A stretch of DNA of 64,000 bases from contig JAJKFL010000042.1 of assembly GCA_021186555.1 (NCBI GenBank), positions 28,271,521-28,335,520 on the forward strand, given 5' to 3'. A program made the translations under genes and the position numbers. Origin of the DNA: Reticulitermes speratus (lineage: Eukaryota > Arthropoda > Insecta > Blattodea > Rhinotermitidae). The notes under the pieces were generated by a model that saw only the letters and a list, made by a program, of their open reading frames with translations, did not search any database and had not been told where the DNA came from. Below are positions 1 to 10,812 of this stretch, piece after piece; within the stretch, counting starts at the first letter, position 1; each line of letters begins with the position of its first letter.

Positions 1-254
1 TTGTATTTTAATATAAATTACAAATTCATCTTGATGTTTGAGAAAAGCATGCTTCTGAAATATCCAGACTTAAGGCAGATTAATTAAAAGGGGGCGAAGA
101 AATTTAGTATGACTGCCTAACAATTCATAAATTTCGCCAGTCATGTATATACGAATAATTGGAGAAGGCTGAACATTTTTAACTGAAAGTTACAATAAGT
201 GCTTCATTTTCCAGTGGACCTATTTTCATCGAGCAACCGAAGCAGTAATGATTA
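1..254. other. AT-rich sequence, nothing recognised
   Basis: No ORF of note, no repeat shared with the rest of the window and no structural motif was seen here. Confidence 0.4.
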
Positions 255-345
255 CTGTCTTCTATCATGTAACACCGTGTAGTCAGTTGGATAGGTACCA
301 ACGTTTCCGAGGAACGTGCTGCCTCCATTTTCAGAGTATAGAAGT
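255..345 (-). repeat. Fragment of a dispersed insect repeat (family F)
   Basis: Read on the minus strand, this encodes GGSTFLGNVGTYPTDYT, a peptide typical of a dispersed repeat often mis-annotated as a hypothetical protein in insects. A related piece lies at 47905-48307, sharing the block around 'gtgacgccgtgta'. It is a short decayed fragment. Family assignment rests on recall and on the within-window match. Confidence 0.4.
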
Positions 346-1228
346 AAATTTTCTAATTTTAGGGAAATTAATCCCTGCTGTGTTTTTAGTATAAACAGAA
401 GTACAACATACTCAGTCTCCAGCGTGAGACCACTGAAAACACATACAGGTCGTCTCTCCAAGAAGCACATTAACCTCCCTACTTTAACATTTTAGCCGCG
501 TTCGCAAAATTGCGAAAAGCGACTATTAGCTTCGTCATGTCTGTCTCGCTGTCTGTCCGTCCGTCCGTCCGTCCTTTCTCATGGAACAACTCGGCTCCCA
601 CTGGAAGCATTTTCATGGAATTTGATATTTGAATATTTTTCGAAAATCTGTTGAGAATGTTCAAGTATCATTAAAATATGACAAAAAAAACGGGTACTTT
701 ACATGAAGACCAATATATATTTATGATCATGTCTCGCTCAATTCTTATTATAATGAGAAATGTTTCAGTCAAACGTTGTAGAGAGAATCATAATAAGCAT
801 TTTATGTTCAGTAACTTTTTTCGAAAATCGTGCCGTTTATGCGATAATGTGGAAAACTTTTGTAGAGCCGAACAGGCCACGGATGACAATATGGTGCATG
901 AGCATTTTCATGCTGTATAACTAAGGCTACAAACACATACTCAGAATACGTAATAATTACTGCTTTTCCACGATAACAATGGTTGCACCAACGCGCCTTA
1001 ATGTTAAGTTACACGTGCATTGCCTGTCTTGTTAACTCTTATTATTATGCATTTATTGCTTCAGTCTTTTCAAAATCTTATACAAACACAATTTTACAGA
1101 TTTCTGAAATTTTATTCCCAAGGTTGTTTTTCTGTGTTACGTAGTTTTATATAATCATACACATGTGAGGTTTTGAGATCTCAAACCCATGAAACTGTGA
1201 ATATATCCTTTCTGTTTCTGTTGTCAGC
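346..1228. other. Spacer with a short GTCC microsatellite
   Basis: A (GTCC)n tract of about five units lies at 549-574. ORFs up to 80 codons here have no recognisable motifs and look like chance. Confidence 0.4.
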
Positions 1229-1260
1229 CTGATGATGGCCACATTTGGCTGAAACATGTA
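1229..1260 (+). ncRNA. Hammerhead-like motif, possible Penelope-type retroelement tail
   Basis: CTGATGA is followed by one unpaired T, a 4-bp stem (GGCC/GGCT) and then GAAACATGTA. This order (CUGANGA, stem II, GAAA, short C..G stem, UA) matches the hammerhead ribozyme core known from Penelope-like retroelements, except for the extra T. No Penelope protein lies nearby, so this would be a decayed tail. Catalytic ability is not claimed. Confidence 0.35.
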
Positions 1261-1601
1261 GTTGATTTTGTATGACAGATAAGTTGTTGAGTTTAGACTG
1301 ACTATATTGTACTTCTGATTACAGCAAATTTACTGTTCTTACCTGAAGACATTGGCAGCACGTTCCTCCTAAACGTTAGTACAAATCTACCGAACCAATC
1401 GTCTCACATCCCAGAAGACAGTGCTAATCATAATAATCAACGTCATGACAACCTGAATCCTCTCTCATATACGAAAGAGTGTCTTTAAAAGCTAAAGACC
1501 AGTTAAGACTCGAAGATAGCATCTACATGTGTTTGTGAGTATTAAGTTGCACTAAAAGCATTCAACACAAAATTTAATCGCCGTCTGATAATGGATAACA
1601 C

Positions 1602-1975
1602 CAGTGGTTCACAAAGCGTATGCCGCGAATTCCACTAGGTGTGCCACGAGTTTGGGATGTTATATTATTGCAGATAAAAAAATAATTAAAAAAGTCTGTA
1701 AAATAAATTTTACTAACACACATGTATTATCGGGTAAGTATATTGGCAAAATATGCATCCTCCAATTTTAATGGATCTACATATTCATGAAACAGGAGTT
1801 CGAAGAACCCATTTGTAGTGGAATTCGTGAATGGTCATTTATCAATATTTGTAAGAAATTATGCTGTCCTGCTGGGTAAGTGTCTCATAGTGTTACCAAC
1901 TTAAACGTTCATTGTGCCGCGAGGACTCGCGGCATGGAATATTATGATACAAGCAAAACATTTTGAGAACGACTG
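1602..1975. mobile_element. hAT-like MITE (non-autonomous DNA transposon)
   Basis: The left end reads CAGTGGTTCACAAA and the right end, reverse complemented, reads CAGTCGTTCTCAAAA, the start typical of many hAT elements. Matching subterminal blocks around 'tgccgcga' follow on both sides. The flanking octamers gataacac (1594-1601) and gggaacag (1976-1983) agree at five of eight positions, consistent with an aged 8-bp target duplication. At 374 bp it has no coding capacity. Confidence 0.65.
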
Positions 1976-2094
1976 GGGAACAGAAAATTAAATGCGTGGC
2001 ATATGCAGACAGCGTGCAGAATGTATGAAGTGAAAGCGTGTGTGCAAAATTAACAAGAGATTTCTACCTTACACATTCTTCTTTCTGTGACGCT

Positions 2095-2352
2095 CCAACC
2101 CAACTCGGACCTAGGCCGCCTCATTTTTTAAATTTCTAGATTTCACACATTTGGAAAATACAAGTTGTAGAACCCACTGAAGGATGATCAGCTCGTCGCC
2201 GAGGCCGCTACCTGCACAATACACAATAAATACGAGAGAAGAACATCCATACCCTCACTCAGTGGGATTGGAAACCGCTCTCCAAGCAATCGAGAGGCCA
2301 CAGACCTAGGTCTACGCCTAAGACCACATGGACACCGGGATCGGCAGTACTT
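2095..2352 (-). repeat. SINE family 1, tRNA-derived, decayed copy
   Basis: Its reverse complement aligns with the better copies at 7652-7862 and 51489-51745: it starts with a 'ctgccgatcccggtgtcc' equivalent, carries the A-box-like block 'gtcttaggcgtagacc' and ends in a 'gcctaggtccgag' block. The middle is scrambled and AT-rich, so it is an old copy. Confidence 0.55.
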
Positions 2353-2599
2353 TACACATAGCAGTACAAGTGTTTACATTTTTACGGTAGTAATTTTCGA
2401 ACTAAAACTTTGTTCTTCAGAAATGAGTGCCTTTGCACTACATACAAAACCCAATGAGACGTTCTATGAATTTAGGCGCTTTCATACAGCTTCTGTTAAA
2501 GGTAAAGTAAGTTGCAAAATTGTTCTTGTGCCCACTATGAAGGCATATGAGGGAGTGGATTTACAGCTTTATTCGTTCCTAACTTTTGTAAGAATCGGA

Positions 2600-2700
2600 A
2601 CTGAGTGATCAGCGTCACGCCTCGGCTACTTTATCACCGCGGAGACAGCCCTTCTTTCCATTGCATAGGAGGTTGTGTGGGCCTTAGAGTTGTTCTGACC
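2600..2700 (-). repeat. SINE family 3, short fragment
   Basis: The stretch 'cgtcacgcctcggct' ... 'cattgcataggaggttg' aligns with the internal part of the fuller copy at 19175-19450 in the same orientation. The tRNA-like head is absent. Confidence 0.45.
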
Positions 2701-3582
2701 CTTGGAGTAGAGAAAAATCTTTAGCCCCTGCCAGCTATTGGAAACAGTTCCTCTTCCCTCCAGCCTGTGGCTTGTCGATTACGTTACCCTGCTCGTCTCT
2801 ACACTATTATGATGTAGTTATATATTTACATAACTATTTTTAAAAGGCTGGATGAGAAATTCAACTATACTTCATCGGAAATCTGTCACGCGTCCAAAGG
2901 AATTCGTAGACTCAAATGGGCTAAAATCACTGACCTGACTTCTACCAGACGGCTAGAAAACATGGAAAGTCAAACATACGTGTACAGATTTCGTTTCTGA
3001 TAATCTTTCCAGATTCAATATAGTTTTCTCGGGCGCACAGCCGCGTCAATCCGTTTGAATTCGAGAAAACTATATTGAATCATGTCGCCGCGAAAGTTTT
3101 AAAACTTAAATCTTTCCAGATGTGTAATGAAATATTAAATAGCGTATTACATACCATAAATACACATTTCCTTATACGTTTCAGGGGTGTTTATTGTTTA
3201 AAATGTAGTAAGTGGGTATGCACTTTCAGAAACGTGTATGTGGTTGACGTGTACCAATGTGCGAGGTGTTTCTGCTGCTGCTTTGTCACGCATTGTTCAG
3301 ATTCTAACTGGGTCATGCGGCGCTTGTCAAGCAGTCAGACAGCTGACTGTGAAAACAATGTTCACGGGAATCCGCCTGCCACAAGCAGCGCCATGTCTGT
3401 CTGAAGACTGTTTTGCCCACAGACAGGTGGAACTTGTGATGATACTGAGGTAGAAAGACACATTTATAATGTGGTAGACGTACGAGACATGGACAAAATG
3501 GCTGTGCACAAGCAACGAAGACTGAAGTATAGCTCTTTGTAATTACATTACACTGAATTTTTTAGGAATTGTGGTTCAATTC
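2701..3582. other. Spacer containing a short perfect hairpin
   Basis: Apart from the 20-bp inverted repeat listed separately, nothing is recognised. The overlapping ORFs at 3075-3515 show no domain and are likely chance. Confidence 0.35.
3012..3081. repeat. Perfect 20-bp inverted repeat (snapback)
   Basis: gattcaatatagttttctcg (3012-3031) is the exact reverse complement of 3062-3081, with a GC-rich 30-bp loop. It looks like a remnant of a foldback or MITE terminus. A terminator role is not supported because no gene ends here. Confidence 0.7.
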
Positions 3583-3815
3583 CCGACAGGGTTAAGAGGT
3601 TTTCTCTTTTCCAAAGCGTCAGATCGGTTGTGGTTCCAAGCACTCTCCTATTAACTGGGTATCGGAGACACTCTCTGGGCGTAATGCGGCCGGGGGTGAA
3701 GCTGTCTTATTACATCTGTCTAGTGCCGAAGTTAAGAATAAATGAATGAATTAATTAATTAATATCCCACTCCCCAATATTTCTTCAGGGTATGAACAGG
3801 AATAAATTTGCCTTT
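3583..3815 (+). repeat. Dispersed repeat family 5, copy 1
   Basis: It shares a series of blocks with 8966-9175: 'tccaaagcgtc', 'ggttaagaataaatgaat'-like, 'ggccgggg.gtgaa' and the terminal 'aatattt.ttcagggtatgaacagg'-like block. It has no coding potential and ends near a short (AATT/GAAT) tail, as a retroposon would. Confidence 0.55.
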
Positions 3816-4488
3816 ATCTTATAAGTCTATGCGTGTATAGATTATAATCTGTCAATATCCTTTAGAAGATTTTTTTTCCAAAATTCCAAACACAGTTATA
3901 TGTTTAATTATGTGGGTATGTATATTTTAGTTACAAACATGTATAAAATTTACTACAATATTTTCCACCGTACTTTCCAAATATAACGACTTAAAGTTCC
4001 TTTCGTGAAAATTATACTAGGCCGCCGCATCTTTCTCTTCTACTGGACTTTCAGTGAAGCTTTTTACGATGTTTTAAGAAACATTTTCTTTTTAAAACAT
4101 AAGTTAGGATAATTATCAATTTGAAACATACTATAAATACCCCTGGCTAGATGTATCTATATATATATATATATATATACTTGATATATTGATATACTAA
4201 CTAGTAGTAATTTTTCGAAATCAAATTCATTTAGAATTCATTTTAAATCACTTACATTGATTGTATAACATTACAGGTCTCCTCTCCACAAAACTGAGAG
4301 TGGCTACGAGACAGATATTTGGAAACGGACTTTATATATATATATATATATTTATGTAATAACATACTGGATTTTATTTTCTCATATATAATTTGAACCA
4401 TAAAATAAATGACTACAGCTGCAATATATGTACATTTTACCATTCAGTGACATGCTGTACGCTGCTCACGTCTATAGAGGATTACTCC
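3816..4488. repeat. AT-rich spacer with two TA microsatellites
   Basis: (TA)n tracts lie at 4157-4181 and 4333-4353. Nothing else is recognised. Confidence 0.6.
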
Positions 4489-4523
4489 CTGATGATGGCT
4501 GATAAAGTCAGCCGAAACATGTA
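4489..4523 (+). ncRNA. Hammerhead-like motif with perfect stem II
   Basis: CTGATGA, one T, then GGCTGA-TAAAG-TCAGCC (perfect 6-bp stem), then GAAACATGTA. This is the best hammerhead-like core in the window, but for the T between the core and the stem. It ends in the same GAAACATGTA as the motif at 1229-1260, which suggests one element family. Penelope-type origin is inferred from known families, not from linked protein sequence. Confidence 0.4.
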
Positions 4524-5559
4524 CGAGCATATAGAATTGGTGTGCAGTAGTTGGTATAAATAACTTGTATTCGAGAACCTTTGTTATGTGGGAAAAGTGG
4601 GGCAGCTGCGACACCTTAAGGAATTCGTAGTTATAGTAAGAATTGTACTAAACAGGAAAAGCTGCTGTCGTCACTTCAAAGTTATGGGTGATTATTGAAT
4701 CCATCTACAAAATGTAAATTCAAATCTAGGCTCTTGCATCCTCAGAGAAGCCAAAAATTAAGAGACTGCGTGACACACTTGCTCCTGTGAGTGGGGTATG
4801 TGAGGCTAAAACTCTCCAACTTACAGTGGCAGTTAATTTGCACTTACCAAATACTCTGTTATATATTTCTTGCGTAAGATCACTTTTCACAGATAAAGAA
4901 CCACGGGCATTTTTAAAAGTCTGGGATACTATAATTCTTAACCATTTTACATCACACGTCCCTTTAAAGTAAAACATTAAAACAAAGTGCAGATATTCAG
5001 AATAAGCATAACTTGCCTGCAGGTCCTGAAGTATTAAACTAACTTATATCTTACTGGCATGAAGTTATAACTTATTTACGCATTGCTGGTCTTACTTGCC
5101 TCAACTTAATGTAGTCTCACCTCTCCTAAGACACACACCTCAATAAAACGGCACCTATCTTCGAGGCCAGTCAATGACTGCCAAGGCAACACATATATTT
5201 CTTAGAATTCTGTGTCGTGGTTTCTTGCTTTCTTCGATAAATTTGTAAATACCTCTTAAGATTTGAAACTCTAACACTTAATATGTGGAGTTTGTTACAT
5301 CAAACACGAAAAAAATTAAAGTTTTCCTGTGAATTCCAGAGTATAATTCAGAGCGCTGTGAGAAAGAGCACTGAAGTCAAGGCGTACGGGTCTTAAAACT
5401 CGGTGCGTAGGAAAATATATGGATGGGACACTCTTGTTTGATGTGGCGTGATAACCCCTCCCCTCTACTATATTTAATTTTATTGTCCCAGGCTTGATCC
5501 CTCGCCTTAGCCTTCCTCAGCACACCATGTGGGCTCTTGCTTCGGTCGAGCTTAAGAAT
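4524..5559. other. Spacer, nothing recognised
   Basis: The complementary ORFs at 4726-4977 carry no domain. No repeat shared with the rest of the window was found. Confidence 0.35.
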
Positions 5560-6030
5560 TATTCTTATGTTATCTATGGACCATATTCTTCAGAATGCCC
5601 TTTGAAAGGTTTATAACTTCTTCCAAAGCGAGTTCTCCAAAGAGTGTGATCAAGTGCCGCCTCTTGCAACTTACAGTATCTTCTCTTTCCTTAAGGTCAC
5701 CTCGTAGCATCTTACGTCTTCTTGCTCCTCATCCCTTCTATCTTTCCTTCAATAACGTGTTTCGGAAGGCAGCTCTTACGCAATATTTGTCTAATTCAGT
5801 TAGCCTTCCTTTGTTTTATTGTATGTAAGATGTTCCTTTCCTCCTTGACTCTATGTAATACTTCTTTACGTTTCACACGACTGTTCCAACTGATCTTCTC
5901 CATCCTTCTCCAGCACCACTTTTCAAAACTTTTCTGATCTGCTTTCCTGAGTGTCCAAGTTTCAACACCACACAAAGCTGTGCTCCAAATGTAGCATTTC
6001 CGTAGCTTATTCCTTAAATTTAAGCCCACT
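5560..6030 (-). pseudogene. 3' end of an RTE-like LINE (family R), decayed
   Basis: On the minus strand this reads the C-terminal tail of a LINE reverse transcriptase: LRKCYIWSTALCGVETWTLR, then CWRRMEKISW, then RVKEERNILHTIKQRKAN. Downstream, out of frame, are remnants of the basic RRGRRRKQLLDDL and 'GRGYGPVVRQ' blocks seen better at 61040-61180. The same family occurs at 44524-45945, 52548-53322 and 60945-61190. It is 5'-truncated and frameshifted. Confidence 0.8.
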
Positions 6031-7497
6031 TTGCTGGTGAAAAGAGCCTTCTACTTGTTGGAAAGCACCAGCCACACAGACTTAGTGATTGTAATAGTCT
6101 TTTACCATTTTACAGCCAAATATAATTGTTTTGTGAAGGTTATTTGTTCCGATATACAGCAGATTAACCTGAATTTTATTTAAAGATCCAAGTCGTACCG
6201 TGCAGTAAGCACACACCATGTGTATTCTAAAAACCAGTCATGTAATACTGTATACGAAAATAATGTCTGTTGGTTCTGACAGCCGTACAAAACACATAAA
6301 TGTACCGTGTGCAGAAATTTATAGAACTTCGAATGTCACACCTGCTGGGACGTATGGTAAATTCTAGGCTGTTCTGATACTTCATTATTTTCTATATTTT
6401 TTCAACAAATCTCACCAAATGCTTATGCTGTTTAGTATCAAATATAAGATTGACCACCAAATGTGAGTTGGAATGATGTGAAATGAACTATAGCGCTCTT
6501 CATTTTGGTATTACTCGAAAATTTTCCTCTAGATTCTGGAATAATTATAGCTCGATTCGAAACTGGGAGCGCGTAAATTTCTTCATTTGCGAAATCGAAT
6601 TTTAGCAATATGAGGTTCTTTAAGCGGTGACAATGAAGAGGCATGTCCTTTTGTCTGTGAGGTTATGCAGTCTGATAGAAATTAAGCAACTTTCGGAAGA
6701 AAGGTCTACCTCCATTTCAGGGTAGAAAAGTTTCACTTCCTTTATGCACTTTTATTATGAAGCTGACGGCCTCCTTTTCTGTTTCAATTGACTGCATTAC
6801 GGAAAGCAAGACGAAACAAGGAAACAAACCGAATTGAATAACACGAGACGTCGGAGACTCGCCATATAAACAGATGACCGCGAGTTTCGATAGGGTTTTA
6901 TTGTGCCCGGGAGCAGCAGCAACTTCTGTTACACACTCTAGGGAAGCATTAAGTTATGGCTGGCATTGCAATATTTCTTCACCACCATTACTAATTCTCT
7001 TTCATTTATGAAGACGAAAAGGCCATTTTGCTTGCAATAATGGGACTGGGCGTCTTGAACTTAGTGCCACAATTCCAGCGAGAGAAAGTGCAAAGAATGC
7101 CTAAAGTGAAGTTCTCACGGAGCTTAAAGCTGACTTTTAACTCCATCTAGTGAATAGCAGTAAACTGCTTGGAACCTTATATCCACATCCCTCTACTGCG
7201 TAGTACGTAGGCAATGTGAGAGCTTTACAGTGCAAACATTTATTAAATCTGGCGTCCAATTTTTTAAGATTATCATATAAAGTGAGTCCCCGACTAACGC
7301 AGTTAGCGATACCTCAGCTAAGGCAGCTTGCAGATGTGGAGAACAGGCGTGAATATAATAAAAATCTCGGCAAGCCCACAAGGGGTGATACTCCAGCTTC
7401 AGAAATGAGCGGACATCTGAGATCTTCTCATGTAAAGATAAAGTAAGATACGAAATGTTACGCATTGTCTGGAACTTGGACCGATTCCTTGGCTTTG
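6031..7497. other. Spacer, nothing recognised
   Basis: Only short ORFs without motifs, and no repeat seen elsewhere in the window. Confidence 0.35.
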
Positions 7498-7612
7498 GCG
7501 TGGCGATCCCTTGTGAACAAGTTAAGTTTCGTTTTTCACAAAAGGCGGGAAATTTATTCACTTGCATTTGGCTATTAACTTCTGAAGGAGGACTCTGCTC
7601 CACGGAGTTAAT
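7498..7612 (+). repeat. 3' UTR fragment of RTE-type LINE family C
   Basis: 'gaggactctgctccacgga' and the preceding 'cgggaaattt' block match the 3' tail of the LINE at 19907-23215 and the copy at 52280-52370. It ends in (TTAA)n, as expected for a short tandem tail. No coding sequence remains. Confidence 0.6.
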
Positions 7613-7651
7613 TAATTAATGATCTAGTTGGCTGGTTAGTTATTTTATGGC

Positions 7652-7862
7652 TCGACAGCCCTAGTGGACCTAGGTCCTCTCATTGTCGAGGTTTCGAGGT
7701 CACACTCAGACACACCACACTCGGTAGGACTCCTCTGGGTGAGTATTCGGCCCGTCGCAGACAGACATCCATGCCTCCGGCGGGATTCAAAATCGCATTT
7801 CTCAGTAAGCGAGCGGCCGCAGATCCACGTCTTGGGCCACTGGGATCGGCAGGCTGGTTAGT
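7652..7862 (-). repeat. SINE family 1, fuller copy
   Basis: Reading the minus strand gives a tRNA-like head (ccgatcccagtggcccaaga..., an A-box-like region, and a B-box-like segment around 'gattttgaatccc'), then 'ggcatggatgtctgtct' and a body ending near 'gggctgtcgagcc'. It aligns along its length with 51489-51745. The B-box is mutated here. Confidence 0.7.
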
Positions 7863-8965
7863 TAGACTTCATATTTTTTATCATGTCTGCAGATGGAGGA
7901 AAACACAGACACATCAGACTATAAATATTTGCCATGTATATCACTTTATATGTTGAGGAAAGTTTGTAGCAAAGAAATGAACACGTCGTATTTTCTCAGT
8001 TTTGTTTATCTGTCGGCATGACAAAACTCTACTTTATTTAATCCAGTTTGGTGAAATGAACAAGACATTTTTGAGTGTGAAAATTTCGATCTACTAAGAA
8101 TTTCTGTTCTAAAGAATGCAACACAACATGAAGTGTAAACTGTCTTTATCACCGTCATGAACGTCAAGCCTAAGACCCAATAATCTTTTCCGTTCTTCAA
8201 AACTTTCTTTCTTTAATTTATATTTATATGTCTTCTAATAATCCTTTTCCTCCTGAACCGCCTCTCAAAACACTTTCCTGGGGTTTATTTTTTTTATTCT
8301 TTCATACTCGCTCATGCGTATCTGTGTCCGAACTGCACTATTCTTAATTTAAAATTGTTATCTTAGGTCTTTGCTTCTATTTTGATCTCTGATAGACCCT
8401 CTGAATTGTGCTTCCTTGGCTAACTCTGACCATTTTATTCCACTATACCTGGGTGTCTGAGAGAAAGTACTCGTGTTATTTTCAGTGAATTCAGGCTCAT
8501 TTTATTAATAGTTTAGTAACACGCCGCTTACTTCTGTGAATGTTATTTCTTTGGTTTAAATATAAACTATCTGGTCGTAAACAGTGCATGTGTTATAAGG
8601 CATCTGGACTTAAATATTAAATGTACCTTTCATATGATCTATCTTATGGTCTGTGATAATTTTTGCATTTTATTTTCTGCGGTTGATATTTGTATTACAT
8701 GACGTAATATTTCCATACACGTGTTACCACATATAACATGACAGTTATATAAATTGCGCACTAGAAGAACATTTGCTGCTGCTTGTATACCAGTCTTAAT
8801 ATGTAAGGACCTACTCTAATATCGAGAGGGATAGTAAGCATGTGTTGATGTCTACTGAAATTTGCAGTTCTCTTTGCATTTATATTTCTGTATGGGATTA
8901 AAACTGTGAAACTAAATTTGTTGTTTCCCAGCCGGTATTGTGAACAGGATAGGGACAGAAAACCG
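7863..8965. other. AT-rich spacer, nothing recognised
   Basis: No repeat, domain or structural element could be supported. Confidence 0.35.
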
Positions 8966-9175
8966 GAAGAAAAGTTCCTCTTCTCCAAAGCGTCCAGACC
9001 GGCTCTGGTGCTCACCCAGCCTCTTGTTGAATGGGCACGGGTGGGGAATTCTTTCCGGGGTACAGTGGCCGGGGCGTGAAACTGACATTTAGTGCTTAGG
9101 TTAAGAATGAATGGAGCTATAAATCCATGTCCTAATATTCCTGAATGGCATAAGCAGGGGCAACTTTACTTCCAT
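8966..9175 (+). repeat. Dispersed repeat family 5, copy 2
   Basis: It aligns with 3583-3815 through 'tctccaaagcgtcc', 'gtggccggggcgtgaa' and 'ggttaagaatgaatgga', in the same order and orientation. Confidence 0.55.
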
Positions 9176-9249
9176 CACATATATTTTTAGGTTTTCATAT
9201 TTTTTAGTTTTCATGAACAGAATTGGTTCATGCATTAGATTGTTGTTAA

Positions 9250-9545
9250 AAAGGTAAAGCAATCCTTATACATGCCTGGACAGGCCCTTAGGGTTCCAGG
9301 AGGTTGAGGCTTCTACAATTTCTAGACACTTGGCACATGAAGGAGGGAAGGTTGACAGCCTTACGCACCGGCCTCCTTTACCTCCAGGAGACATTCCTAG
9401 TAATCATTTTTGTTAGAGCCTGAGTCGACCCCAGGGCCATAGTGCAGCCGGAAGAATTGAGTCAATGAAAAATTCCAATGACCGCATCGGGATTAGAACC
9501 CGCGATCTTTCGGCTTGTAGCGCAGTGCCTCAACTCTTCTTTGTT
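9250..9545 (-). repeat. SINE family 4, most complete copy
   Basis: The minus strand begins with a tRNA-like head: 'gaggcactgcgctacaagcc' (A-box region) and 'gcgggttctaatccc' (B-box). A body follows with 'ggggtcgactcagg' and 'cttcatgtgccaagtgtcta', ending at 'gcctgtccaggca'. Three other copies lie at 39490-39715, 43450-43680 and 47618-47815. Pol III promoter boxes are visible here; activity is not implied. Confidence 0.8.
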
Positions 9546-10527
9546 GAATCAAACTAATATTTAAGTTTCGCGTGGCCATCACTTGTTTGTAAAATATAAC
9601 CTTTAAAATATTTGCATGTTGTGGAACAATGCCACACAAAGTTTCACAGTAGTAGATTAAATAACGCTAGTTACGCTCTCACGTCAGTGTTTCGCACGGT
9701 CGACATATTGATATTCATAGCAGCAAATTAAAGATGCCTTCCGTTCATGTAACACACAAGTAGTATATTACTGACTGTAAAGTCCACTACATTTACACAT
9801 TAATTCAGTTCTAATTACAGTCGCTCTTGACCATCCTTTCAGGCAGTAGAGAAGAGAAACCTTATATTAATAAGCGATGACTTTTTTAGGGTTAAAAAGC
9901 CACAAAGAATATAGAGAGTGAGATTTCAGACTTCCGTCTCAGTGTGAGGCCTTCGCCCTTCTGGGATATCAGGCGCCGAAGGTGGGTAGCTTGTTATAGA
10001 CTTTCGGTCCTATTTTAAAGGGTAAAGCAGTCCTGCATTCTTCTTGGACGGTATTGATTAAAGATGGGACCGATATGTTGTCCAGAAAGGTCGGTAACAA
10101 ACTACCAACATAGGCGTCTTGTTACATTTAGGGCATATTTATCTGCGAAACAGATATAATGCACTGTTGCAATTATTAACACTTTGTCTTATTGCCTACA
10201 AAATTGTAAGTTACGAATTCTAATAATATGATCGTATTTCTTCCTGCTCCACCCCATCCCTTCTGGAATTAAATGTTTCTCACACATATTCTCTTTTATA
10301 TAACGTTATTTTTTTGCTTTTAGAAATAAATATTTGAATATATTTTATTGTACGTTTCAAATAGACGTGCTTTAGAAATATATGAGTATAATAATATTTA
10401 ACATTTAAGTCATTCCTCTCACATTTTAGGCTTCCAAAATAAATCGAATATCCACCAGAATTAGTGTATGACATAAACGTAGGACCTACGTAGATACTTG
10501 TTTTGACTTACATAAAAAACCAGGCCT
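9546..10527. other. Spacer, nothing recognised
   Basis: A GC-richer patch at 9930-10130 has no match elsewhere in the window. No ORF of interest. Confidence 0.3.
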
Positions 10528-10812
10528 TGTGCCATGGCTCAGGCGGTTAATCGCCGGCCTCTCACCGCGGAGGCCCGGGTTCGATCCCGGGTCGGTCCAT
10601 GTGGGATTTGTGGTGGACAAAGTGGCACTGGGACAGGTTTTTCTCCGAGTACTTCGGTTTTCCCCTGTCAATTTCGTTTCACCGGTGCTCCATTAAAATG
10701 AAAAAGCAGAAAGACTTCATCATCTTTATGACAGGTATGCACAATAAGCCTCCAAGGCTACGGTGCGTCCGTAGCATCTGCTACGGGGCCCTTCATTAAA
10801 TAAAAAAATAAA
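10528..10812 (+). repeat. SINE family 2, tRNA-derived
   Basis: The head 'ccatggctcaggcggttaat' resembles a tRNA A-box region, and 'cccgggttcgatcccggg' is a near-perfect T-arm/B-box. A non-tRNA body starting 'catgtgggatttgtggtgga' follows and ends in an A-rich tail. The body is shared with 24905-25085, which is why this is called a SINE and not a tRNA gene. Confidence 0.8.

Noticed and set aside
10528..10600. Possible tRNA gene with perfect T-arm
   Set aside because: The acceptor stem does not close and the same non-tRNA body follows in the copy at 24905, so it is a SINE head.
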